Shown piece by piece: positions 7,804-16,871 of a stretch of DNA of 64,000 bases (the stretch's first letter is position 1; every line of letters starts with the position of its first letter). The notes beneath the pieces were generated by a model, which saw only the letters and a program-made list of their open reading frames with translations, did not search any database and was not told the origin of the DNA. The DNA comes from Streptomyces sp. NBRC 109706 (lineage in GTDB: Bacteria > Actinomycetota > Actinomycetes > Streptomycetales > Streptomycetaceae), in contig NZ_BBOM01000006.1 in the NCBI RefSeq assembly GCF_000974485.1, positions 806,001 through 870,000 of the forward strand. The letters run 5' to 3'. Both the position numbers and the translations under genes were made by a program.

Positions 7804-8484
7804 TCAGTCGGCGAAGCCCGCCCGCACCAGGCCGCTCTCGTAGGCGATGACCACCAGCTGGGCCCGGTCCCTGGCGCCGAGCTTGGTCATGGCGCGGCTG
7901 ACATGGGTCTTGGCGGTCAGCGGCGACATCAGCAGCCGCGCGCCGATCTCCTCGTTGGTCAGCCCGGCCGCGACCAGCGCCAGCACCTCGCGCTCCCGGC
8001 CGGTCAGCGGCGCCAGGCGGCGCGCGCCGTCGTCCAACGGGGCGCGGAGCCTGGCGAACTCCTCGATCACCCGGCGGGTGACGGCGGGCGCCAGCAGGCT
8101 CTGCCCGGTGGCCACGGCGCGGATCGCGTCGCGCAGCGCGTCCGGTTCGATGTCCTTGAGCAGGAACCCGGCGGCGCCGACGCGGAGCGCCTCGAAGACG
8201 TACTCGTCCGCCTCGTAGGTGGTGAGGACCAGCACCCGGACCGCGTCGAGCGCGGGATCGGCGGCGATCCGGCGGGTGGCCTCCAGGCCGTCCACACCGG
8301 GCATCCTGATGTCCATCAACACCACATCGGGCCGGGTGGTGCGCACCGCGTTCAGCGCCTGTTCGCCGTCTCCGGCCTCGGCGACCACCACCAGATCGTC
8401 GGTGAGGTCGAGCAGCGCCCGGAACCCGGCCCTGACCACCGTCTGGTCGTCGGCCAGCACCACCCGCACCCGGTTCCCCGTCAT
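7804..8484 (-). CDS. NarL/LuxR-family response regulator
   Basis: The 226-residue regulator has a receiver domain (acidic pocket ADD near residues 11-13, phosphoacceptor D58 in VLMDIRMPG, conserved T in VLVLTTYE, K in FLLKDIEP) and a C-terminal LuxR helix-turn-helix (LTGREREVLALVAAGLTNEEIGARL, then TAKTHVSRAMTKLGARDRAQ). It is coupled to the histidine kinase gene by an ATGA overlap and lies 95 bases upstream of the ABC transporter operon in the same direction, which it probably controls. Confidence 0.92.
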   Translation of the reverse strand: MTGNRVRVVLADDQTVVRAGFRALLDLTDDLVVVAEAGDGEQALNAVRTTRPDVVLMDIRMPGVDGLEATRRIAADPALDAVRVLVLTTYEADEYVFEALRVGAAGFLLKDIEPDALRDAIRAVATGQSLLAPAVTRRVIEEFARLRAPLDDGARRLAPLTGREREVLALVAAGLTNEEIGARLLMSPLTAKTHVSRAMTKLGARDRAQLVVIAYESGLVRAGFAD

Positions 8485-9779
8485 GTTCGCTCGTCTCCCG
8501 CTTCGCCCGCTTCCTGTGCTTCCCGCGCTTCTCCCGCTTCCCCGCGGAGCCCGGCCGGCCGGCGGCCCTCGGGCCGGTCGGTGGGCAGGGTGGCCCGGAC
8601 GCGGAAGCCGCCGTCGGGCAGCGGCCCGTACTCCAGGGTGCCGCCGACCGCCCCGGCCCGCTCCCGCATGCCGAGCAGCCCGAACCCGGGATCGGCCGCA
8701 CGGCCGCCGGGACGGGCCGGCCCCTCGTCCACCACCTCGACGGTGAGCAGCCCGTGCTCGTCGGCGTGCAGGGAGACGGCCGCATGCCGGGCGGCGGAGT
8801 GCCGCACCACGTTGGTGAGCGCTTCCTGAACAATCCGGTAGGCCGCCAACTGGACCACCGGGGAGAGTGCCGCCGCGTCCAGCCCGCCGGTGCGCAGCCG
8901 CACCCGGGGCCGGTCCGCGGGGAACCTGCCGATCAGCCCGGGCAGTTGATCCAACGTCGGCGCCGGGGACACCGTCGGCGCCGGGGACACCGCCGGCTCG
9001 GGGTGGTCGGGGGGCTCGTCGCGCAGCACGGTCAGCGTGGTGCGCAGCTCGCGCACCGCCTCCCGGCCCGAGGCGCGGACCTGGCGCAGCGCCGCGCGGC
9101 TGACGTCCGGGCGGCGGTCCAGCGCGTCCAGCGCGACCCCGGCCTGCACGGTCATCGCGGAGACGGTGTGGGCCACGATGTCGTGCAGCTCCCTGGCGAT
9201 CCGCATCCGTTCCTCGCGCACCCGGCGCTCGGCCTCACGTTCGCGCTCCCGTTCCGCGCGGTGCGCCCGCTCCGCGTAGTAGCTGGTCAACTCGCGCCGG
9301 CCGCGCACCACCTCGCCCAGCAACAGCGGCACCACCGGGATCGCCATCTCCAGCACCGGAGACGGCACCGGCCGCCCGACCTCCTGCCCGGCCAGCACCG
9401 CGGCCGTGCCGGAGGCGAGCGCCGCGACGGCGCCCACCCACAACGTCCGGCGCCGGTCGCCCGCCGCGGCGAGGAAGTAGAGCGCCACCATCCAGGGCAG
9501 GTTGAGCAGTTCCCCCAGATGCCCGATCAGCGTCCAGCCCAGCGAACCCACCCCGGTGACCAGCACCGCGACCGGCGGCCTTCGCCGGTGCCAGCACAGG
9601 CCCAGCACGGAGACGCCGAGCAGCGTCCAGCTCAGCCAGTCGTCCTCGCGCGAGCCCGGCACATTGGACGCCAGATCGACCGCCGTGACACAGCCGACCG
9701 CCGCGCTCAGCGCCAGATCCCGGCCCAGATCCCGGCCCAGATTCCTGCTCGGTTCCCGGCTCAGCCCTCTGGTGATCAC
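8481..9779 (-). CDS. Sensor histidine kinase (HisKA_3 type)
   Basis: The 432-residue kinase has four or five N-terminal membrane helices (about 22-160), a coiled-coil linker rich in Arg and Glu, the HisKA_3 phosphorylation site H199 in [17 protein letters not shown], and an HATPase domain (N box QEALTNVVRHS, G box PGFGLLGMRERAGAVGG). It phosphorylates the adjacent NarL-type regulator. A duplicated SPAPT segment and a tail of GEA-type repeats are low-complexity additions. The GTG start has no Shine-Dalgarno sequence; TACCGT lies 6 bases upstream, so the operon mRNA is probably leaderless. Confidence 0.9.
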   Translation of the reverse strand: MITRGLSREPSRNLGRDLGRDLALSAAVGCVTAVDLASNVPGSREDDWLSWTLLGVSVLGLCWHRRRPPVAVLVTGVGSLGWTLIGHLGELLNLPWMVALYFLAAAGDRRRTLWVGAVAALASGTAAVLAGQEVGRPVPSPVLEMAIPVVPLLLGEVVRGRRELTSYYAERAHRAEREREREAERRVREERMRIARELHDIVAHTVSAMTVQAGVALDALDRRPDVSRAALRQVRASGREAVRELRTTLTVLRDEPPDHPEPAVSPAPTVSPAPTLDQLPGLIGRFPADRPRVRLRTGGLDAAALSPVVQLAAYRIVQEALTNVVRHSAARHAAVSLHADEHGLLTVEVVDEGPARPGGRAADPGFGLLGMRERAGAVGGTLEYGPLPDGGFRVRATLPTDRPEGRRPAGLRGEAGEAREAQEAGEAGDERT

Positions 9780-9785
9780 CCACCC

Positions 9786-9791
9786 ACGGTA
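9786..9791 (-). promoter_or_regulatory. -10 hexamer, leaderless kinase operon promoter
   Basis: TACCGT on the minus strand ends 6 bases before the GTG start of the histidine kinase. Confidence 0.45.
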
Positions 9792-9830
9792 GGCGCGCCG
9801 CGGGCCGCCCGCGTACGGCGAGGGGAGTAG

Positions 9831-9884
9831 CCCGCGGCCCCCGAAACCCGACGAAACCCGCCGGGCCCGCGGCCCCCGAAACCC
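9831..9884. repeat. 19-bp direct repeat pair
   Basis: CCCGCGGCCCCCGAAACCC occurs at 9831-9849 and 9866-9884, with further CGAAACCCG units between. It fills the gap between the kinase gene promoter and the end of the oxidoreductase gene. Confidence 0.8.
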
Positions 9885-9915
9885 CCTGGCCCGTCGAAAG
9901 GGAACCGGCCGTGGC

Positions 9916-11094
9916 TCAGCTGTCCTGCGGGACCGGCTCGCGCAGCACCCGGCGGCGCCGCGTGGGCACGCCCAGCGTCGGGTTGGCGACGCCCCAGGCC
10001 GCGCCCTTGCAGACCACCTCCTTGTAGAGGGCGGCCAGCCGACCGGTCAGCGCCGTCGAGACGGCGCGGTCGTCGGCGGTGACGTACTGGATCAGCCCCT
10101 CCCTACGGCCCAGCGAGACGCACTGGTTGACATAACGTGGCTGCCTCGTCGGCGTCTTTCCGCCGGTCAGGCGCGCCGCGATGGCGTCCGCCGCCTGCCA
10201 GGCGGTGGGCACGCCCGAGGCGCACGACATGCGCAGCGGCTTGTCGCCCGGGCCGATCACCAGGGCCGCGTCGCCGATGGCGTAGACGTCCGGGTGCGAG
10301 ACCGAACGCATCGTCTCGTCCACCACGATCTGGCCGTTCTCGCCGACGTCCAGGGTGGTGGCCGCGGCGATCGGGTGGACGGCGAAGCCGGTGGTCCACA
10401 CGGTGACCGCGGCCGGCACGACCTCGCCGTCGGCGGTGCTGACGTGGTCGGCCCCGACGGCGGTGACGGTGGTGTTCTCGTGCGCGGTGATGCCGAGCCG
10501 GGCGAAGACCTTCCGGACCTGGCGCCGCCCCTTGTCGGAGAGCCAGTCGCCGAGGCCGCCCCGGGTGGCGAGCGCGATATCGAGGTCGGGGCGGGCCTCG
10601 GCGATCTCGGTCGCGGCCTCCAGGCCGGTGAGCCCGCCGCCGACGACGACCACCGGCTGGCCGGCGGCCAGTTCGGCCAGCCGGGCGCGCAGCCGCAGCG
10701 CGCCGGGCCGGCCGGCGAGCTCGTGGGCGTGCTCGGCGACGCCGGGGATGCCCCGGGTGTGCCAGCCGCTGCCGAGCGCGTAGACGAGGGTGTCGTACTC
10801 CAGCGTCTCGGCGCCGCTCTCGCCGACGATGTCGACGGTCGTCCGGTCGACGTCGACGCCGGTGACCCTGGCGTACTTCAGTTCGACGCCGCTGCCGTCG
10901 AAGATCACGCCGAGCGGGCGGAGCCTGAGGTCCTGGCCGACGGCCAGTTGGTGCATCCGGACGCGCTCGACGAAGTCGCGTTCGGCGTTGACGAGGGTGA
11001 TGGCGACGTCCTCGCGGTGCAGCCGCCTGGCGAGACGCCCGGCCGCGACGGCTCCGGTGTACCCGGCTCCGAGGACGATGATGCGATGCCGCAT
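9916..11094 (-). CDS. FAD-dependent NAD(P)H oxidoreductase (NDH-2-like)
   Basis: The 392-residue flavoprotein has two dinucleotide-binding motifs, VLGAGYTGAVAAG near residue 7 for FAD and VVVGGGLTGLEAATE near 150 for NAD(P)H, and a C-terminal FAD block HPDVYAIGDAA. This is the layout of type II NADH dehydrogenases and related pyridine nucleotide-disulfide oxidoreductases, without a redox-active cysteine pair. The ATG has AGGAG 7 bases upstream. It lies downstream of, and in the same direction as, an ECF41 sigma gene; ECF41 factors are typically paired with an oxidoreductase, carboxymuconolactone decarboxylase or epimerase gene, and this is its likely target. Confidence 0.85.
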   Translation of the reverse strand: MRHRIIVLGAGYTGAVAAGRLARRLHREDVAITLVNAERDFVERVRMHQLAVGQDLRLRPLGVIFDGSGVELKYARVTGVDVDRTTVDIVGESGAETLEYDTLVYALGSGWHTRGIPGVAEHAHELAGRPGALRLRARLAELAAGQPVVVVGGGLTGLEAATEIAEARPDLDIALATRGGLGDWLSDKGRRQVRKVFARLGITAHENTTVTAVGADHVSTADGEVVPAAVTVWTTGFAVHPIAAATTLDVGENGQIVVDETMRSVSHPDVYAIGDAALVIGPGDKPLRMSCASGVPTAWQAADAIAARLTGGKTPTRQPRYVNQCVSLGRREGLIQYVTADDRAVSTALTGRLAALYKEVVCKGAAWGVANPTLGVPTRRRRVLREPVPQDS

Positions 11095-11103
11095 GTCCTT
11101 GCT

Positions 11104-11129
11104 CCTGTCGTGGGTGCCTGTCGTGGGTG
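11104..11129 (-). repeat. 13-bp tandem repeat upstream of the oxidoreductase
   Basis: CCTGTCGTGGGTG is repeated exactly twice in tandem, immediately upstream of the oxidoreductase ribosome binding site. Confidence 0.85.
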
Positions 11130-11160
11130 GGTTCGCCACCTGAACCGGACAGCCCGACGT

Positions 11161-11194
11161 TCCCTGACAGGGACACGGTGTGAAGCACCTCACA
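11161..11194. promoter_or_regulatory. Two adjacent palindromes, one CRP-like
   Basis: TCCCTGACAGGGA (11161-11173) is a perfect dyad. TGTGAAGCACCTCACA (11179-11194) has perfect TGTGA/TCACA arms six bases apart, the Escherichia coli CRP pattern. Both lie in the 109-base gap between the ECF41 gene and the oxidoreductase gene, so they are candidate operators or a terminator hairpin. Confidence 0.5.
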
Positions 11195-11203
11195 GCGGGA
11201 GGC

Positions 11204-12148
11204 TCAGAACGCGCGGAGCTCCGGCTCCCCGTGGTCGGACGCGGCCCACCGCTCGGTAGCGCGTTCGAGCTTGTCGGGGTTGACCTGGGCGCGGAACCCG
11301 GCGATGCCGTCGGCGGTGACCTCCAGGCATACGACGCCGATGACCCGGCCGTCGAGGACCGCGACAAACGCCGGATCGCCGTTGGCGATCCCGGCGTGGA
11401 CCTCGGGTGAGCCGCCGACGATGGACTGCTTGGCCTCGCTGGGCCGGAACAGGCCCCACATGAACCGGCTGACCGCCCTGATGCCCTCGAACGCCTTGGT
11501 GCGGGCCGGAACCCTGCCGCCGCCGTCGCCGACCGAGACGACGTCCTCGGTGAGCAGCCGGACCAGCGGTTCCGTCCGGCCGTTGGTGGCCGCCGCCAGG
11601 AACTCCCGGACGATCCGCCGGGCGGCGGCCGCGTCGATCTCGACGCGCGCCCGCCCGGTCGCCAGGTGCTTCTTGGCGCGGTGGAAGGTCTGTTGGCTGG
11701 CCGCCTCGCTGATGTCGAGGATCTCGGCGATCTCCCGGTGCGGGTAGTCGAACGCGGTCCGCAGCACATAGACGGCGCGTTCGCTCGGGGAGAGGCGTTC
11801 CATCAGGGTGAGGATCGCGAACGAGAGCGACTCGCGCTGTTCGGCGGTGTCGGCCGGGCCCAGCATCGGGTCCCCGGCGAGCAGCGGCTCGGGAAGCCAC
11901 TGTCCGACATAGGTCTCGCGCCGTACCCGGGCCGAGGCGAGCTGGTTGAGACAGAGGTTGGTCAGGACCTTCGTCAGCCAGGCCTCGGGCACCTCGATCC
12001 GTTCGACATCGGCGGCCTGCCAACGCAGAAACGTCTCCTGCACGGCGTCCTCGGCCTCGCTCGACGATCCGAGCATCCGATAGGCGATGGCTGCCAGCCG
12101 CGGCCTGGCCCCCTCGAACCGGTCCACATCACCCGCGCTCAGCGCCAT
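11204..12148 (-). CDS. sigJ: ECF41-type sigma factor (SigJ-like)
   Basis: The 314-residue protein has sigma region 2 (RPRLAAIAYRMLGSSSEAEDAVQETFLRW), region 4 (LSPSERAVYVLRTAFDYPHREIAEILDISEAASQQTFHRAKKHL, helix-turn-helix) and a C-terminal SnoaL/NTF2-like domain of about 130 residues, the diagnostic fusion of ECF41 factors. In this family the C-terminal domain replaces an anti-sigma factor and tunes activity. The ATG is preceded at 7 bases by TAGGCT, so the mRNA looks leaderless. The FAD oxidoreductase downstream is the expected partner gene. The signal sensed is unknown. Confidence 0.9.
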   Translation of the reverse strand: MALSAGDVDRFEGARPRLAAIAYRMLGSSSEAEDAVQETFLRWQAADVERIEVPEAWLTKVLTNLCLNQLASARVRRETYVGQWLPEPLLAGDPMLGPADTAEQRESLSFAILTLMERLSPSERAVYVLRTAFDYPHREIAEILDISEAASQQTFHRAKKHLATGRARVEIDAAAARRIVREFLAAATNGRTEPLVRLLTEDVVSVGDGGGRVPARTKAFEGIRAVSRFMWGLFRPSEAKQSIVGGSPEVHAGIANGDPAFVAVLDGRVIGVVCLEVTADGIAGFRAQVNPDKLERATERWAASDHGEPELRAF

Positions 12149-12155
12149 ACCCCCG

Positions 12156-12161
12156 AGCCTA
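12156..12161 (-). promoter_or_regulatory. -10 hexamer, leaderless sigJ promoter
   Basis: TAGGCT on the minus strand is followed by 7 bases and then the sigJ ATG. Confidence 0.45.
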
Positions 12162-12169
12162 CCGCCGAG

Positions 12170-12204
12170 CCCCCCACTTCCGACGGGGAGCCGGAAGCGG
12201 GGGG
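12170..12204 (-). terminator. lpdA terminator hairpin
   Basis: CCCCCC-A-CTTCCG pairs with CGGAAG-C-GGGGGG, a 12-bp stem with one mismatch, 35 bases beyond the lpdA stop codon and before the sigJ promoter. Confidence 0.65.
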
Positions 12205-12238
12205 CGGATGCGGGGGCGGAATCCCGGCGGACGGTCCG

Positions 12239-13648
<1,410 letters not shown>

Positions 13649-13728
13649 GAAAGCCTCACGCCTTCTCTCGCGCTCTCACAGTGGTGGTCTGGAAGTTCTC
13701 TCCTGTCCACCCCCATGACACCACGCTC

Positions 13729-13775
13729 GCCGGGTCCCTTCCGTGCGGGCGTGGGTGGCACGGGAGGGACCCGGC
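13729..13775 (-). terminator. Long hairpin terminator
   Basis: 18-base arms (13729-13746 and 13758-13775, starting GCCGGGTCCCT) pair with one mismatch around an 11-base loop, just beyond the stop codon of the MreB-like gene and upstream of lpdA. Confidence 0.8.
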
Positions 13776-13788
13776 GGCGGCGGTGGGC

Positions 13789-14817
13789 TCAGGCCGGGAT
13801 CGGCTCGGGCGCCGGCACCTGGGCGGTGATCCGGCCCTCAAGCAGCGCCCCGAGGCCCAGCACCGCGCAGAGCCCCGGTTCCTCGGCGACATTGACGGGG
13901 ACCCCGGTGTTGAGCCGCACCGCCTCGTCGAGTCCCGGCAGTTGGGCGGCGCCGCCGGTGAGCACGATGCCCCGGTCGGTGAGGTCGGCGACCAGGTCGG
14001 GCGGGCAGCGGTGCAGCACCGAGCGCAGCGCGTCCAACAGCCCGGTGAGGGGGGCGCGCAGCGCGGCGCGCAGCGATTCGGGGTCCACCTTGACGGTGCG
14101 GCCGAGGCCGGTGGCGACGTCCCGCCCGTGCACCTCGGTGATCTGGTCGGCGGAGCTGGCCAGCGCGGTGTGCAGCGGCCGGACCGCCTGGCTGGGCAGC
14201 AGCAACTCGTGCTGGTTGCGCAGGTGTTGGAGGAGCGCCCGGTCGATGGTCTCGCCGCCCATCGGGACCTTCTCGGCGGCCACGATGGAGCCGAGGGCGA
14301 GCACCGCGATCTGGGTGGTGGTGGCGCCGCACTGCACGATCATGGTGGCCTCGGGCTCCTCGACCGGCAACCCCGCGCCGATACCGGCGGTGACCAGGCC
14401 GTCCACCAGCTCGACGCGGCGGGCGCCGAGGCCGACCATGGTCTCGTGCATCGCCCGGCGGGAGAGCGGGTCGGCGTCGTGCGGGATGCAGACGGCGGCC
14501 CGCAGCAGCGGGCGGCGGCGCCAGGCCCGGCGCAGCTTGCCGCCGACCATCGCGCGCAGCATCCGTTGGGCCATCTCGATATCGACGACGGTGCCGCCGT
14601 TGATGGGGCGGACCACCCGGATGTTGGCCGGGGTGCGGCCCGACATCCGTTCGGCCGGGGTGCCGACCGCGATCAGCGAGCCGTTTCTGGTGTTCACCGC
14701 CACCACGGACGGCTCGTCGACGATCAGTCCTGTCTGTTTGAGATAGACGCGGGTCCGGGCCGCCCCGAGGTCGGCGGCCACCGTGCAGCGGCGCAGATGA
14801 TCAAGCGTGAGGGTCAT
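13789..14817 (-). CDS. MreB-like actin-family protein
   Basis: The 342-residue protein aligns along its length with MreB/Mbl: an N-terminal DLGAARTRVYLKQTGLIVDEPSVVAV block, RPINGGTVVDIEMAQRML, GLVTAGIGAGLPVEEPEATM, a GRDVATGLGRTVKV block and a C-terminal GIVLTGGAAQLPGLDEAVR. MreB proteins form membrane-bound filaments that place cell wall synthesis; in Streptomyces they act mainly in spore wall formation. The nucleotide loops are altered (DLGAART where MreB has DLGTANT; QCGATTTQIAV where MreB has GGGTT). No mreC/mreD genes are adjacent, so this is a divergent paralogue. No clear Shine-Dalgarno sequence is seen. Confidence 0.8.
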   Translation of the reverse strand: MTLTLDHLRRCTVAADLGAARTRVYLKQTGLIVDEPSVVAVNTRNGSLIAVGTPAERMSGRTPANIRVVRPINGGTVVDIEMAQRMLRAMVGGKLRRAWRRRPLLRAAVCIPHDADPLSRRAMHETMVGLGARRVELVDGLVTAGIGAGLPVEEPEATMIVQCGATTTQIAVLALGSIVAAEKVPMGGETIDRALLQHLRNQHELLLPSQAVRPLHTALASSADQITEVHGRDVATGLGRTVKVDPESLRAALRAPLTGLLDALRSVLHRCPPDLVADLTDRGIVLTGGAAQLPGLDEAVRLNTGVPVNVAEEPGLCAVLGLGALLEGRITAQVPAPEPIPA

Positions 14818-14897
14818 ATGATCATGGTCCGACCGGCCGGCGGCCCCCGCCCGCTGGGCTGCGCCGACCGGGCGAGCCAGGTTCCCCCACGTCCTCT

Positions 14898-16811
14898 TCA
14901 GGCCACCGGTGTCGCCTGCGGCACGGAGGGCTCGGAGGTCCCAGCTGTCCCGCTGGTCTCGAACTGGGTGCGGTAGAGCTGTTCGTAGCGACCGCCGGCC
15001 GCCAACAGCTCGTCGTGGGTGCCTCGTTCGACGATCCGGCCGGCCTCGACGACCAGGATCTGGTCCGCCGACCGCACCGTGGACAGGCGGTGGGCGATGA
15101 CCACCGAGGTCCGGCCCTCAAGGGCCTCGGCCAGAGCCTCCTGCACCGCCGCCTCCGAGGTGGCGTCCAGATGGGCGGTGGCCTCGTCCAGGATCACCAC
15201 CCGGGGCTGGGCCAGCAGCAGCCGAGCGATCGTCAGCCGCTGTCGCTCGCCGCCGGAGAGGCGGTAGCCGCGCTCGCCCACCACCGTGTCCAGGCCGTCC
15301 GGCAGCGCCTCGATCAGCCCGTCGAGCCTGGACCTGCGCAGCGCGTCCCACAGCTCGTCCTCGGTGGCCTCCGGCCTGGCCAGCCGCAGGTTGGCGCGGA
15401 CCGTCTCGTGGAAGAGGTGCCCGTCCTGGGTGACCATGCCGACCGTCTCGCGCAGCGAGGCCGCCGTCAGCTCGCGGACGTCGACGCCGCCCACCTCGAC
15501 GCGGCCCGCGTCCGTGTCGTAGAGCCGGGTGGCCAGCTGCGCGATGGTGGACTTGCCGGCGCCCGACGAGCCGACCAGCGCGACGAGTTGACCGGCCTCG
15601 GCGGTGAACGAGACACCGTGCAGCACCTGTTCGCCGCCGCGTGCGTCCAGCGTCGCCACCTCTTCGAGGGAGGCGAGGGAGACCTTGTCGGGCGCCGGGT
15701 AGCCGAAGTCGACGGCGTCGAAGCGGACGGAGACCGGTCCCGCCGGCACCGGGCGGGCGTCCTCGCGCTCCTCGATCAGCGGCCGCAGATCCAGCACCTC
15801 GAACACCCGTTGGAAACTCACCAGCGCGCTCATCACCTCGACCCGGGCGCTGGCCAGCGCCGTCAGCGGCGCGTAGAGACGGGTCAGCAGCAGCGCCAGC
15901 GACACCACGGCGCCCGAGTCCAGATCGCCACGGAGGGCGTAGAACCCGCCGAGCCCGTAGACCAGCGCGAGCGCCAGCGCGGAGACCAGGGTGAGGGTGG
16001 TGACGAAGACCATCTGCAGCATGGCCGATCGGATCCCGATGTCCCGCACCCGCCGGGCGCGCTCCGCGAACGCCTGGGACTCCTCCTCGGGCCGGCCGTA
16101 GAGCTTGACCAGGGTGGCGCCCGGCGCCGAGAAGCGCTCGGTCATCTGCGTCGACATCACCGCGTTGTGGTTGGCCGCCTCCCGGGAGAGCCGCGCCAGC
16201 CGGCTGCCCATCCGGCGGGCCGGCAGGACGAAGATCGGCAGCAGCGCCAGCGCCAGCAGCGTGATCTGCCAGGAGATGGTGAGCATCACGCCCATGGTGA
16301 GCAGCAGCATCACCAGATTGCTCAACACCCCGGAGAGGGTGTCGCTGAACGCCCGCTGGGCGCCGATCACATCGGAGTTCAGCCGGCTGACCAGGGCCCC
16401 GGTGCGGGTTCGGGTGAAGAACGCGATCGGCATGCGCTGCACATGGTCGAAGACGGCGGTGCGCAGATCCAGGATCAGGCCCTCGCCGATCCGCGCCGAG
16501 AGCCAGCGGGCGAACAGGTTGATGCCGGCCTCGACGAGGGCGATCGCCGCGATGGCCAGCGCGAGGCCGATCACCACGCGCTGCTCGGCGCGGTCGGAGA
16601 TCGCGTTCACCACCCGCCCGGCCAGCACCGGGGTGGCCACGGCGAGGAGTGCGGTCAGGACGCTCAGCAGCAGGAACCAGACGAGCGCCCGCCGGTGCGG
16701 CGCGGCGAACCGGCCGATGCGGCGCAGCGTCGCGCGGGAGAAGGGGCGTTGGTCGTCCTTCGCGTGCCGGGCGTTGTACAGCGCGTTCCAGGCGGTGATC
16801 TCCATGCTCAT
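14898..16811 (-). CDS. ABC exporter (fused transmembrane and ATPase domains)
   Basis: The product is about 637 residues. An N-terminal type I exporter domain with six helices (about 40-320) is followed by an ATPase domain with Walker A GSSGAGKST, Q loop MVTQDGHLF, signature RLSGGERQRL, Walker B VVILDEATAHLD and switch histidine VIAHRLSTVRSADQ. It is a half-transporter working as a dimer, exporting lipid, drug or peptide. ATG 16811 is chosen since TATGCT lies 7 bases upstream; ATG 16823 would add four residues. The ArsR-like regulator gene lies upstream in the same direction and three palindromic operator-like sites occupy the short gap between them. Confidence 0.88.
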   Translation of the reverse strand: MSMEITAWNALYNARHAKDDQRPFSRATLRRIGRFAAPHRRALVWFLLLSVLTALLAVATPVLAGRVVNAISDRAEQRVVIGLALAIAAIALVEAGINLFARWLSARIGEGLILDLRTAVFDHVQRMPIAFFTRTRTGALVSRLNSDVIGAQRAFSDTLSGVLSNLVMLLLTMGVMLTISWQITLLALALLPIFVLPARRMGSRLARLSREAANHNAVMSTQMTERFSAPGATLVKLYGRPEEESQAFAERARRVRDIGIRSAMLQMVFVTTLTLVSALALALVYGLGGFYALRGDLDSGAVVSLALLLTRLYAPLTALASARVEVMSALVSFQRVFEVLDLRPLIEEREDARPVPAGPVSVRFDAVDFGYPAPDKVSLASLEEVATLDARGGEQVLHGVSFTAEAGQLVALVGSSGAGKSTIAQLATRLYDTDAGRVEVGGVDVRELTAASLRETVGMVTQDGHLFHETVRANLRLARPEATEDELWDALRRSRLDGLIEALPDGLDTVVGERGYRLSGGERQRLTIARLLLAQPRVVILDEATAHLDATSEAAVQEALAEALEGRTSVVIAHRLSTVRSADQILVVEAGRIVERGTHDELLAAGGRYEQLYRTQFETSGTAGTSEPSVPQATPVA

Positions 16812-16818
16812 GGAACGG

Positions 16819-16849
16819 AGCATATGAGTTCAAGTTATCTTGAAGTCAA
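16819..16849 (-). promoter_or_regulatory. Promoter of the ABC exporter gene
   Basis: On the minus strand TTGACT (16844-16849) and TATGCT (16819-16824) are 19 bases apart, with TATGCT 7 bases from ATG 16811. The long spacer and overlapping palindromes suggest a regulated promoter. Confidence 0.4.
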
Positions 16850-16871
16850 GGCGTCTTGTCTTGAAGTCAAG
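16829..16871. promoter_or_regulatory. Cluster of three palindromic operator-like sites
   Basis: TTCAAG-TTAT-CTTGAA (16829-16844) is a perfect dyad. CTTGA-AG-TCAAG occurs at 16839-16850 and again at 16860-16871, 21 bp apart (two helical turns). They overlap the exporter promoter and the regulator's stop codon, so the adjacent ArsR-like protein is the likely binder. Confidence 0.65.

Noticed and set aside
11179..11194. Binding site for Streptomyces Crp
   Set aside because: It fits the E. coli CRP consensus, but the Streptomyces pattern GTG-N6-GNCAC is not fully met, so only a generic palindrome is claimed.
11095..11203. ECF41 promoter for the oxidoreductase
   Set aside because: TGTCAGG and CGTC both occur on the minus strand but not at the required 16-base spacing.
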